Part shown: positions 1 through 13,866 of the stretch, piece by piece
Layout of the letters: the number at the start of each line of letters is the position of its first letter
Numbering within the stretch: position 1 is the stretch's first letter
DNA from: Antedon mediterranea
Taxonomy: Eukaryota > Echinodermata > Crinoidea > Comatulida > Antedonidae
NCBI RefSeq assembly: GCF_964355755.1
Contig: NC_092670.1
Span: 24,665,795-24,725,794 of the forward strand
Length of the DNA stretch: 60,000 bases
Direction: 5' to 3'
Position numbers and translations under genes: made by a program
The notes under the pieces: generated by a model
The model's input: only the letters and a program-made list of their open reading frames with translations
What the model was told of the DNA's origin: nothing
The model's database searches: none

Positions 1-918
1 AGAATGCACAACTTTAACTCTAAGTGTGAACACATTTTTTACTCTGTGTGATCACATTTTTAACTCTATGTGTGAACACAGATTTAAGAAGTAGGTCTTA
101 TCATTTAATCATACACCTAGATTCTTCTTAATACAACGGCATCACCTGTTATACCCTGGTAAACCTAGCAGGACATATCAATGACTCACTCATGTTATTA
201 AATTATACCACTTTTTCATAATACAATGGAATACGTCGGATAAATCGTACACCCATGTTGGATACTTGATGGGTTTTTATTTGCACCGTTCGTTTGATAT
301 CAAAGGCTATACTGTAATTATTTTTGGCATGGAGAGCGCTGTGGTAACATATTACTAAACAGTCATATCACTGTTAGTTAATATAGAAGGCGGTCATGTC
401 TGTAAATTAACTATACACAAACTAGTACTCAACACACTAATCACCACCTATGGTTTGCCATATCTTTGGAATTTGTACATCTTATTATATACCAATGTAA
501 TTATAGTTAGAAATATTAAGTATTAGTAATAACTTTTATCTGAATTTTAAAAGTTTAAATTAGTTTTTTAGCTGTTTTGAGTGTGGTAGTACGTTGGGCT
601 TGATTACATTTTCGCACCGTAATCACCTCGGTAATTATTTCCACACACCTGAGGCATGAAGAAATTCCATCTTCAATATCTACCAGCTCAGAAATTATCC
701 ATGTCATTCAACCAATAAGATAAACAATCATATATTCAAGGAAAATAATGAGCACAATAGTTTAAAAGATCATACAATATGTTTGAGATTTGCTTGGATA
801 ACTCTTAATCGTGGAATGAGTATCATCACAATCGTAATCTATGTCTTGTGAGTCTCGTAAATATCAACCATTTGTAGCAATTTCAGCACCTTGTAGAAAG
901 AAAGTATAACTGTCGACC
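1..918. other. Upstream region and presumed 5' UTR/promoter of the ANKFN1-like gene
   Basis: AT-rich sequence with no coding signal. It begins with about three imperfect units of a 25-bp tandem repeat (around 12-85, core AACTCTATGTGTGAACACA). The transcription start of the gene must lie here or further upstream, but no convincing TATA box or CpG-rich promoter is visible, so the 5' UTR limits are unknown. Confidence 0.4.
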
Positions 919-941
919 ATGGGGAATAAGTCTACAAAACG
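919..941 (+). CDS. ANKFN1: ANKFN1-like coding exon 1 (residues 1-8, candidate N-myristoylation signal)
   Basis: The ATG at 919 lies in a strong initiation context (ACCATGG). The open frame runs to a consensus donor (CG|GTGAGT at 942), leaving two bases that combine with the A at 2867 to make an Arg codon, so it joins exon 2 in phase. It reads MGNKSTK(R), with Gly2, Thr6 and Lys7 as favoured by N-myristoyltransferase. The alternative is that this is unrelated sequence and translation begins at the ATG at 2868, immediately after the exon 2 acceptor. Confidence 0.68.
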
Positions 942-3900
942 GTGAGTAAATAAGCAATCATTGAATAGGTTAAATTTAAAAAATTGCAGAATATTATTTT
1001 CTTATCGTAGCCAGTTTATTTATTTGTCTGAAAGTGATATGTACCCCGTGTGGTATAGAACAACTATAAACTTTAATTAAATTTGTTATATCTTCAATGT
1101 ATTTTTTGGAACTACAAACATGTTGGAAAAAATTAGCATCCATCTCAGTAGTAGAATTTACTGGTCTCAGTAGTTGATAAAAAAAGTAGGCTACTTAATA
1201 GGCATATTAGAATAAACGTAGAAAAATAGAACTGAGGCTCTGAAACACCCCTTTTAGGGGGACACTTTACTGTGCAACAAATGAGAAGAAATATATGTTT
1301 TAAAACTACAACATTCATTGAACACACTTATTAAAGAAGACACTTGGATCCCAGGGCTGTCCTTTTAACAAGGATTATATGACGAGATTTCTAAGACGAG
1401 TATTTGATTCTTCGGACAACTAAGAAAATTTGTTTCTTTTTGTTTATTTTTTGTTTCAAAACCAGTCGAGTACACAAGATTTATATTATTTGAGGAAAAT
1501 TCCAGCTGCGAGCATTCCACTGTTGTTCCCAATGTATCCTTACTGAAGCAGAAAAGAAGTCCTTTATTTTAAAGCCGTTACCCTGTAATTTTAAAGTAAT
1601 GCCGCGTTATTAAGAGGATTTAAAATCTCTTTGAATGCCCACTGTTATTTAGTAAACATTGTTGTAGCATTTGGAACAGTCGTGTTTGATTTTATCTTGG
1701 ATAGGCGTACTTATCTCTTTTTGATGTTTAGATATAATGTTTAATAAACGTAGGTACATTTTTTTTTGTATGTATTGTTTGTAGCCTGAGATTCACATAT
1801 TTTACACCTAGTAGAAGTTAAATAATTTAGGTTGAGGTACTTGATTTTAATAAGTAAACTGCTATTATAAACATTTTACACAGTATAACAAATTAGAAAT
1901 ATCACATATATTCCCAAAGCATACAGTACGTTGTCATTATGAAGTGACGCCTCATTGAGATAAGTAGAATTTTAGAAGAAAACAAAGCTAATGATGCTTG
2001 AGTAATAATTTTATGCCATCGTACTTTCGTTTCTACTGTTATGTTGATATTTATTTAATGTGATGGTACTATCTGTATCGCAATGGTGGATTTATACATA
2101 CATAAACAAATAAATAAGAATGTAATGAAAATTACAAAGCTAAAATAATCTGAAAATTTGAAAAATTACAAAAGTATAATAATTATTAAAGCATTGTTTA
2201 TATACAGTACTAAGTTACAGTACATTATTTAAATAAGCATTGTTTATATACAGTACTAAGTTACATTACATTATTTAAATAAGCATCGTTTATATACAGT
2301 ACTAAGTTACAGTACATTATTTAAATAAACATGGTTTATATATTTTGAACATTAAAGCAAACAAATAATTAAAAATGTTGTTGAAGGTTCATAAAGTTTT
2401 TTGTTATATATCAATTTTGTTTAGATTGAAAGATTTTCAAACATTTATTATACAATTCCAATTTTTTTTAATATGTTTTTAGAAAATATCATTTATGCTA
2501 ATAATTATTTCAATAAAATTTAACTCTTCCTGTTTGTACCAGTATTTCCTATTTAATATGATTTAATATTTATATTTTATTTTAATATTGTACTATTAAA
2601 TAGCATCCATTTAAAAAAATTATTTTAATATTACCAGTAATTCTTAGATTGATTTATTGTGTGTGGTTTCAGTTTTCACATATTTTTTATTTGTTTAATA
2701 ATATTTTTCGTTTTTACTCTCTTTTTTCATAAAGAATATTCTAATTCCAATCTTGATTGCCAACACACAAGCAGTCCCAATTTTACCTAAACTTGACCCA
2801 GATACTCTCAACTCGACAATTTTCATTTTTTTTTAAATTTTAAAATTAATTTTTGATAATTTTCAGAATGGAAGGAGCTGAGCTGTATAGCTTTGAAGAT
2901 TTTGAAAGTCGTCTGCCGCTAGAAGATGCCTTAACTGATACCAGGTATGTCACCACCAGTAGCAGCTATCGATTTCCAGTCAGTGGCAATGTACATGGTG
3001 CTTACGTTGGTGTTAACAAAAATGCTCAGTGGGAAGATAAACCTTCAAATGGAAACCATACGATACAATACACACCACGTATAAGAGAACCGAACACGCA
3101 AAAAACGAGTATACCGTATGCGCAACGTCGGAACCCTAGGTCACAAGGATTGTACAATAGTACAGGACAAGTACATATACAAAAACAGGATTTTCCAGAA
3201 AGTGCATTAGATTTAAAACAACAGAGTGTATCATTACATTCTTTAACACAGCCGTTCAATGGTTTATCTAAAAATACAACTTTAAGCCAATCAAGTGAGC
3301 TAGAAGGCCAAAACAACGATCACAATGATAATCCAATCGAAGATTCACTGTTCGTTGATAAGCTCAGTGTGAGGGTACGACCGAGTGACCTGTTAAATTT
3401 CCGGTGTAGGCAAAACAGGCCTCAGACCTCATATGAAGGCAAAACAGGCTTCACTAGGAGCCTGGGTAACCTTGATAATACAGCTAAGCAACACCACACA
3501 CCAGCAGAGTTACTACATTCCAACATGAGGAGTCAAGTGAAACCGAGAGCGGTCAGCACATCGAATCTGACCCCCACTCAGCGGCTTAATGAATTGATAA
3601 ATTCAAACCAAACTGACTCAAATATTACCTTGGAAGCCAACATGGATAAACAATCTTTGCAAGACGATAATATGGATGATGTTAATCTATTATTGGATAT
3701 GTTAACAAACAAGCCAGTATCGAGGGCCAGAGGAAATAGCCTCAATCCAGAGATTTTAAAAATGTGGGAGCGTAAGACGGCCCCAAAATCGGAAGAAGAT
3801 ACCACAATCACCATCAAACCTCGAACAAGGCCTTCGATTAAATCTGGAGATATACCTAAGCAAGTAAAACTGAATTATTTTCCAGTTGGAACAAACCCAA

Positions 3901-6900
3901 GAGAAAAATTATCTAAGGCGTCTTTAACTTCATCTCAGTCTAACATTGAGTAAGTATATATTTGTTTAGAATTTTAGCCTGAAATAATAAATAAAGAAAG
4001 TTTAAAGTAACTAAAAATCAAATTAAATGCATTTATTTTTAGATATAATTTTCTAATTAAATTTCATGTGTCGAGACAGAAGACCCTCGAGACCGTCTTC
4101 TCAAAGTGAGATCTCTTTATAAAGAGACATCAATGATTATTAATTAAATTAAACGAGCAAAGTGTGTTTGCAGCTGTAGCGTTTTCCAAACTGCAGAATT
4201 ACTACTGTATAGTGATTGAATTATTCCATGGTAATATTGCAATAAAGGTTTTAACATCTCTCTTATACTTAAGCGTACTGACGTTAAACCTCCCCGCCTC
4301 CTTCAACCTTGCCCTGCAGTATAATAATTGTATTCTTCTTCCTGCTACCCTGTGAGATTAATTATTAGGACCAATTATTTTGATAGTTTCATTCATTATT
4401 TTATACTTACAGTACTATCTACTTTATTTCCTTTTCCATTTGCTGAAAATTTGGAATTTAGAAAATTTTTGTGTATGTAGATTTCTGAAATTATTTTGTA
4501 GCAGAGTTGCAGGCATAAATTGTCATCAGGTGTTTTGGTGCATTGCAATGCAACTCTTAGCCTATTTTTGTGGCAATAAAATAAATGAAATAATTCTTTT
4601 CACGCTGCTGCTCTAGCCCGCTACGTTACACGAGATGACTCATTCATTAGATGAAATCAAGCAGCTTTATAGTACTACACTTTGACATTTTTGTTAAAAT
4701 GGAAACTCCACTATAATTTATTGGTACCACCTGTTGAATCCAAAAACGGCTGAGAAAAGAGTCTAAAGACAAATCCCAAAGCATTCTGGTATTTATGAGT
4801 CCCATGATATAATTCGCTGTCAGATAATCATTGAATTATTATCAAAACAGTCCATTGAAGTTTTTGTTTGTAATAGGATACTTGAAGTATCTAGGCGTGA
4901 TGAAGTGACCCCCAGACTTGACCTTAGCAATAACAATAAGCGAGCAGCGTTTTTTGTAAGAAATATTCTTGTTTATTGTTAGGTTTAATATTTAGGCCCC
5001 TACATTAATTTGCAATACCAGTTTTTGGGATTACTTTCTACTATTCTACAGCAGAATTTCTCTTCTATATTTCTTAGATTATTATATTTCATAAATAATT
5101 AAAACTGATTTGTTGTTTTTCATTGATAATTTAATAACAAGTTTTATAGTGAGTTTATTTTTTTTTCCACAAATTTGCATACCAAACATGTTATCATCAT
5201 GTTTTTACTCAGCAGGGGGAACATATATGAGCACAAGCCAAGTATCGTGTTACAGTACACTATGCTGAATCTTGTAAAAAGGTTGTTGAGGTTAAAGGTC
5301 ATAAGGTTATAGCTACATAAAATGTGTACCTTAACCACTGAGAGTAAGACCAACTTGTTAATAAAAACATGTCATTCTGCTTTTAAACATAGGACGTGTA
5401 TGACGTCAAAGTATCATCTTTTGTTAAAATGTCAAACTTGAGAATTTGATGAGAAAATATTGTAAAGTCGCAGTACTTTTTGGCATGTGTTACGTTGATA
5501 TGATGATTTAGCACTAAATGTTTGATGGGTTGATTTTGGTACACAAGTGTTTGTACTTACTAAGAAAATTTGGTCAAATTACTAACACATGTTAATACTG
5601 TAAATATTAGGAAATACATACTGTAGGCCTACAATACAAACTACGCAAAATTATGATTTGACCCATTGATTATAGAAAACGCCAGTAAAACTAAAAACAC
5701 AATAATTTTGAAAATTTAATCAATGCTACAACTGAAATAAGCCCTTTCTCCTAGTTTTTCATGATTAGCGTCAAAACAACATGGTAGCCTTTTGTTTTCA
5801 TAAAGCACCAAATGACTATTCAACTGTCGAGTCAAAAAGTCATTTCTGTGCACAATCATGCTGTTTTACATGTTGTATTATTATGCAACTAAAAAATTAC
5901 TACTGAAATTATGTATTTACTACGGATATTTGTTATCAAGATTACTGAAATTAATTTTAGCAATTTGAGAACTCTGGATCTGCTGTTTCACAAAGTTCAT
6001 GCACTCTGATGCCAATGTCGTCATCATTTTGGGGGTTGTGTTCGCACATCCCACAACTGGCCTACAATTGCACTGAATTTTTCTGTTCTTACTAGGTTAC
6101 AATGAGACATAAAATTTCTATTAATAGCGAGTGATGGTACAGTAAGCCTATAAACATTCTGTAAACATTAGATGACGTGAATTGAATCATTATTTTTAGA
6201 AGTTGTTTGTCCCAGTTAGTAATTTTACAAAACACTCTACTACAGTATATACGTCATCCATTGCAGATTTAATTATCTCAGTTTTGGAAGAGCAATAGGC
6301 AATCAATTGGTTCTATAATTAGTACCAACTATCTGTATTGATTGAAAATTAGTATGTTCTAATTAGTTTTGTTTTTCCAAATTAACTACCGGTATGTGGA
6401 TTTAATATTGTGCAATGTCTCGGACTAAAATTGGAAAGAAATCTTTTATTACGATAACACTATTTGATACAATCTAGTCTAAGTCCATCAAAAGTTCACA
6501 CAGATAATTTAAGATAATTCGTTAAATAGAAATTAAGACTGTTGGTAACTGGCTAGATACTGTTGGAAACTGGTTAGATACTGTTGGAAACTGGTTAGAT
6601 TCTGTTGGAAACTGGTTAGATTCTGTTGAAAACTGGTTAGATACTGTTAAAAACTAGTTAGTACTGTTGAAAACTGGTTAAATACTGTTGGTAACTGGTT
6701 AGATACTGTTGGTAAGGTTAGATACTGTTGGAAACTGTTATAAACTGGTTTACTGCTGGAAACTGTTTAGTTAGATACTGTTACAAACTGGTTAGATACT
6801 GTTGGAAACTGGTTAGAAGTTAGAATCATTTGAAAACTTGTTAGAATTGTAGGAAACTATTTATAAATAAACTATAAGTAACTGGTTAGCCTGTTGAAAA

Positions 6901-9900
6901 CTAGTTCGACTGTTCAAAACCAGTATAGACTGTTAGAAACTATCCTATTAGAAACTAGTTAAAAACTGTTGGATATATTAGAATGTTAGAACTAGTTAGA
7001 TACTGTTAGAAACTGGTTAGAACTGTTAGATACTGTTAGAAACTGGTTAGCCTGTTAGATACTGTTGAAAACTAGTTCGACTGTTCAAAACCAGTATAGA
7101 CTGTTAGAAACTATCCTATTAGAAACTATTTAAAAACTGTTGGATATATTAGAATGTTAGAACTAGTTAGATACTGTTAGATACTGTTAGAAACTGGTTA
7201 GAACTGTTAGATAAAATTCAAATTGCACACTTCAATCAATCCGTTTCTTTTATGATGATAAATGTTATTGAAATTTATTTGTAAAGAAACGTGTGATTTT
7301 CCCATGGTGTGTAGAGAAGGCACTCTACTCCTGAATTACTTGCTTCATTTAGCATCAAAGAGCCCCATATTACATATGCTGAGAAGCTTGCATTTTAACA
7401 GAAATCAACGGCCAATTTAACATCTTGAAAAGAAGCCTTTGTGTTGAAACTAAACACAAAATTTGTGTAGTATATCTTTTAACACTTAAGACATCCTACG
7501 TTGTTGACTATTGATTGAGATAGTAAGGGTATACTACTTGTCTATTCTCAGTGCTAACATTGTTTTCCAAAGTGGTTTGCAGTATAGAATACCAACAATT
7601 ATCATTAGGTAAAATTATTTGACAATTGAAGATGTTATCCTCCTGAAAAAAATTAATTTTAAATAAAAGTTTCTTGAATTTGCCATTTGAATGTCACACA
7701 ATCTTTGTTTTTTATACAGCAAAAGTATTTTGTTAATTTTGTTCATCTTTTGGGGACAATAAAATATTAAAATCCTTATGAGAACTAGTATAGTATTAAC
7801 TATTATATTAAAGTTGATTAAAGTAAATAAAGATTTTTTAAAAACTCCTAAGATATACTAGAAGTCTATAAACTATTTTAAAATGTATGAACTGGCCTGA
7901 ATTTTCTGAAAATGTTATCACCATAACAACAGTATTGCACCCTACCAGCCAATTAAGGTAAAGCACTGGTTGCCGTGGAAATAGCAGCTTTAATGACCTA
8001 TCATCAACCTATAGCCAATTAGCTTATTTAATTAGTAAGGTTGCTGCTGCTGTGTTCTGTGGTTTTAGCAGAAATCTACACAGCCCTAGGGGGTAAATCT
8101 AGAAGGTACACAGATTTGGGTTAATTGGTACAATGCTGTCTTCATTTGTTTTGTCTAACCAGAGTCTGTACTGTAGGATTGAAGAACTTTTAACACACTT
8201 TTTAGAGGTTCTCCTAAAGTTAGTTTTACCACGGAGTTGTACAATATTTTATAACTCCCTGGTTTTACCAGCAAGATTTACCAGTATAAATGGCTTACAG
8301 AAAAAAAATTGAAAATATAGTTCAGAAAATAAAGACATTTAATAGTAATTGGTTTCTATATTTTGTCAATTGGATCAATATTATACAATGATATTTGACA
8401 TTTTTATATCGGGTGTATCTTAAAATATGCAAAGATTCAGTACCTTGCTTAATTGCCTGGAATTAATTTGCATCTCAATTGTATTCAAATGATACGTTTC
8501 CTTTTCAATTTACTTTTGATGACTTAATCCAATTTACATTAAACATTGTACACCATATAACATATTTTTTTATTACAAAATTATGACATCCTGGACATCA
8601 TCACTCTATCATGAAACCATAGAGTCCAACATTTTGCTAGATTGTAGTCTTCTGAGCATGCTCATAGACATTGTCTAGTACTGTATCATAATTAAACAAT
8701 AAACCTATATTACCTAATAGTACAGTCAAAGCCTATTAATTTGATTCATTAAAAAAATATAGTATACAGTAATTGGAAAGATGAGATTACATTTTAAATT
8801 GCTTAAAATATCTAATAATCCAAATTTGTTTAAAGATCTAACAATAAATCATGTTTTTGTGTATGTATGTTTTATTTTTTTTAGGTAACAGAATAACACA
8901 ATACTTGCAATTCCTTTTAACATAAAATGAACTACAAAAGGAAAACTATGACAAAAACATTTAATATGCTTTAATATTTCCTACAATTCAAAGGTTCACT
9001 TAAAAACATCTGGTTCAACATAGTTTTGATGAACTCATAACGTTAATAAATTGTTAGCAATAAAATTGATACTGACAAGAAATGTTTTATATTATATAAA
9101 ATACTACATAGTCAATGCCCTCGGGAACTCATATTAATTTACTTTTTATTTTCCACCTCAATGAGTTTCAAAAGGAATACTGGTACAGTACTGTATATAT
9201 TTTGTTATTATCACCTGTCATTAGCTAGAGTATAGAGGGCTCACTTCATAACCGTAAACTCACTTCTTTGTGATTTTTATTCTGACACTTTTAAAAGGCC
9301 GTAGCAAGAGGTTAAAAACAGACTAGGCAAAGATGCTTTAAAATTATAATGATCTCTGCTGGCGAATTGGTTGGGTAGTGAAAATGTCAAAGAGGCGAGC
9401 CCCTCGTCTGCCTACCTGCTGGCTACGGCCCTACATACAATCTTTGTAGAATGTATTGAATTTGTATTAGTTAAAATGGACCTGAAATGGATTTTCGATA
9501 TTTTTCATTTTAGAATGATGTTTTGGGGGCTAGTGTTGCTAGAATGTATATTGTTACAAAATATAAATTGGCCATTTTGGGGAAAGCCCCATTTGAAAAT
9601 CAAAAAAAATTCGCGGGTGACGTCACTTTGCGAATATATTCCTATCCCTCCAATGGACAATTTGCAGTTTTTTGGCTATAACTCTTGAAATCTATGGAGT
9701 ATTTTCTAAAAAATGCTTGTGCATTTGCAGAAACGTATTTAGAATTTTTTTAGATAAAATTATTACCGTATAAACGGTTATTCATCGAGTAAATGACGAT
9801 TTAAAATCTTAAAATCAACGGTTTTTTTCTGGCAATACCGAAGTTGGCCTGGCAACGTTGTCCGGGATACAGCTCCGTGCGCAATGATGCGTATCCATAT

Positions 9901-12900
9901 TTTCCGTTCGTGTATTTTGTATATCGTTCGTAATTTATACTGCTAAAATGTGTTAGTTTCTTTAGTTTTTAGTTTAGCAGAATTAAATTAGTAATACGAG
10001 ATGATAATTTATTTGTCACGAATCAGGCAGTTCGAAACGAATTTTATTCATATTTTACTTTAGCTTGACAATGAGCGCAGCAAGTTGTTGATATCGCTTT
10101 GGTCCTTGGATGCACATGAAACGGAGCCTCGCCGCATGATGTGGGTGGTGGATCGACTCCGCGCGCTGGATTGGGGGCCTAGGCCTAGTAAAGGTTTGGG
10201 AGGTAGGCCTTCTAAATTTGGGTTTTAGAACAAACAAAGTACATTTTAGGGACCTATATTTCAACAACATTAGATATTGAATAAATTAGTATTAGTGTCA
10301 AAGCTTCGCGTATCTTTCCAGGCCGTCGATCATTCACTGACTATCGGGTGGCATACACGCTCTCGATATCATCGTCTCGATGTGACGTCGTGAATATAGA
10401 GGCTTCCGACGGCCGTTGAAATAGAATATTGCAATGGCGTGCGTAATTTTCGCTAATTTACCTTGGTATCTTAAAATTTCGTTTTTACTCAAAATACTAT
10501 ACATTTTGTTTTTATTTGTATGGGTTTGTGTTAATTTGATACATTTAAATAACATGTGTGAATTTCTTGAAAATCGAAAGTCCATTTCAGGTCCATTTTA
10601 AGGAATTATTTGGTTATTATAATGCATACTCTGGTTGGCCAGTTAAATATCAGAGCAAAATCTTGAAATGCTGCTTTTCTTGTTTGTTTGCTAATATTAA
10701 ATAAACATTGCCAAAACATAAGCAAAATTAATATTTTTGTTATGTAATTTAATACTAATTTCTTATATTCATTCAGAGTTATACCGTTGTAAAGAGTTAT
10801 ACTGCCCTCTATAAAGTTCCAATCACAGATCAGCAAGTGACATGTTTAGAAAATAGATTTAAACTTTGTAATTGTGAAATTTAAATAATCAAAATTTTTA
10901 AAGATTAACACAAAACTTTAGAATAGCAAATTTTAATTGAATAAATAAAAACCATATTTTATTTATTTATTTACTGTTGTTTATTACAATGTGTGAACAA
11001 TATTGTTTTCTTTGCTGCCCTCTATAAGTATTTTTATCAAGAGTATAATTATACTTACAGTACTTTCAATTGTGAGATTAAAATATTCTGAATTTGTGAT
11101 TATTAAAAATTTAATTTATCTTCAATTTAATATCAATAAAATGAAATATATGATAGAGTATAAACATGTTTATAATAGTGTTTTTTACAAAAAAACTAAT
11201 TTAAAGCCAAAAAATAGTCAAATAAGAAAAAATTCAATGGGGTTTGGTTGAATTTAACCGTTTATTTTTTATTTTTATAAGTGAAAACATTTTTTAATAT
11301 AAGTGATTAACTTTATTAAAACTGTAAAATTGCCAAAGTTTTTTTATTTTTTATTAATCTTTAATGTTCATGTTTTTGGGGGACATTACATCTTTAATAA
11401 TAGTAAAATCAATACCAGTCTTTGTATTTGCATACAACTTCATTTTATTACTTGTTATTTATTAAAATGTCACAATAACTTAATCTAAACTGTTGTTATT
11501 TATCTTTTATAAAATTATTATGATTGTTTATAATTGATAAACAGTTATTTCAAACTGAAACAAGAAAATTTCAAACAAATATAAATTGAACCCGGTAAAA
11601 AATTCTAATCAGATACAAAGTTCTTGCAAGGTTTTAATATTCTTAATTTAGAATAATTCTTAAGTGTGAGGTTTTAATATTCTTAATTTAGAACATTTGG
11701 ATTTAAATTCTTAATTAAAGCACGGTTTCTCACTCGTGGGGATAACTGAAATAGATAGTGATTGTGAGGATGTGGTTTAAAAATCTCTGTTAGAAAGTTT
11801 TGTAAATAGATTAAATATATCAAACAACTCTTAACATAATAAGACGCTTGTATATTGATAGAGAATGCTGTTACTGCTTCCATATACTGACAATCAGTAG
11901 TTCATTAATAATCTCTCTCACATAGACAAGATAGATGAAGGAGATACAGTTGAGTAGCCTGTATGTCTTAATTATAAAGTACTTATATGGTAACCTTGTA
12001 AATTGTTATCTATTAATATCATTAATAAGATGATTATTATAATTTTGTACAGTTTATGAATATTTCATAATCATGTTCATGTCCATGAACTATTGCACAT
12101 ACTGTATTTAGTAAAGTAAAATGAATTGTATATTTTTTCAAGCATTGATAATTCTTGTTCAAAGATCTACTGTACTATGTTGACACTGTGCCCCGTATGG
12201 CTCATGACCACAGTGTCAGTGGTAGAACAAGTCTTTTCGGAGGACTTACAACTGAAAGTGCATTGTACACATCTGGCTTATTTGCACTTTAAAGCACCCA
12301 ATACATCATTCAAAAGAGTGGGGCCTACTCCGGTGTACAGGTCCATCTAAACACCTGCCGTTCTTTTTCCAGGCTACTAGAGACCAGACTAAAACAAAAG
12401 AAGCTTTTGCAATGTTAATTGTCTCAAATTAATTTAAGACAAAAATAACTTCAAGCCATACAAGTTTATGTATGTTTCAAGCTATTCAAAATAAGTACCT
12501 GTAAATATTTCAATGGATTATTATAATATAAGAAAGTTGGTTTTATTTAAACAGTAATTTATCCTAATTAATACTGTCAAAATCATATGAGGATTATCGT
12601 GTGAACTGAACCAATGTGATGTTAATTGGTTATAATGAGTCGTACCTGTGCAGACCTTAGATAGTGTTAACCGCAACTCCGCAAGCTCGTGTATAATCCA
12701 TGTAATGTACGCTTTCAAGACTTCCCTTTATCTTTAATGTCCAACAATTTTTGCAAATCATCAAGTTATTTTTAATGTATATTTTCCTAAATTAACCTGC
12801 CAACTAATTTATTCTGCTAATGTAGGTCATTTGAGGTCAAATATTTCTTTGGCTGATCCCCTATATTCATCAGGAAATTAGGTCATAATTAATTGTTAGA

Positions 12901-13831
12901 GGGTAAATATTATTCTGTTTTATAGGAAGTTGCTTAATTTGTGAGAACATGTCAAATGCATTAGTAGGAATACAAATTCTACTTTTGCACAAAAATTAAT
13001 TACACTACAGTATTTATGCAAGGGGACATTTACTCTATAAACACTCCTCAATATGAACAACTAAAACACAATTAAAAACACATTTATTCATTAAGGCATA
13101 TGGAAATCATGATGTTTCTGAAGTTCTAGAATTGTATAGTACTAGATGGCACGCTCGCTTCGCTCGCGTACCATCTAGGTCGTGCCCACAGATGGTTCTC
13201 GAATACACAGTATTTCCAGCGAGAAAAAAATGGAGATTTCAAATGTACGTACCGCAGGACTATAATACATTGTCGTTTACAGAAACGAATAAATATACAC
13301 AATGATTTATGTAGTCAACCAAAATTAGCACCCTGGGAATTACTTCCGAGAGAGAAACAAAATGAGTCAAATTTTTGGACTCATTTAAACAAACCCAATT
13401 TGTGTTTTGTATGTAACATTAAGGGTTGAGGGATGGGGGAAGAAGATAGGTACAAAGAGGAAACATTTTAAAATATATTCTTATCCACTCAGTAACGAAA
13501 TATTGTTTTTAATGTTTTATAGGCCTATAAATAATATACCACTAAATACAGTAAAACATTTACGATTTAATACGGTATTTTGTTAAAACTCTCACTGTCA
13601 TAGTCGATTGAAATAGTAAAGTACATGTAACGATACACCACTACGACGTTTATATATTTTTAAATTATTAATTAATACAAACGTTGAGAAGCAACTGTCA
13701 GTAATAACGTTTATTTATTTGTATATTATATGTTTATAATCTAACAGTAGGGCCTACCCACACTCACAGTAATAAAGTTTATTAGGTTATATGCATGATA
13801 TGCATATAACCTCTTGATTCTGTCAAAATCT

Positions 13832-13866
<35 letters not shown>

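Noticed and set aside
6537-7213. Possible repeat protein from the 21-bp (seven-codon) minisatellite
   Set aside because: One frame (TVGNWLD) is open locally, but indels and stops break it every few units.
8220-8275. Imperfect hairpin around TTTTACCACGGAGTT / AACTCCCTGGTTTTA
   Set aside because: Several mismatches and no flanking duplication; too weak to call a MITE or structured RNA.
9371-9688. 105-codon frame around the left end of the TTAA-bordered element
   Set aside because: It crosses the element boundary and has no recognisable domain or start context; chance open frame.
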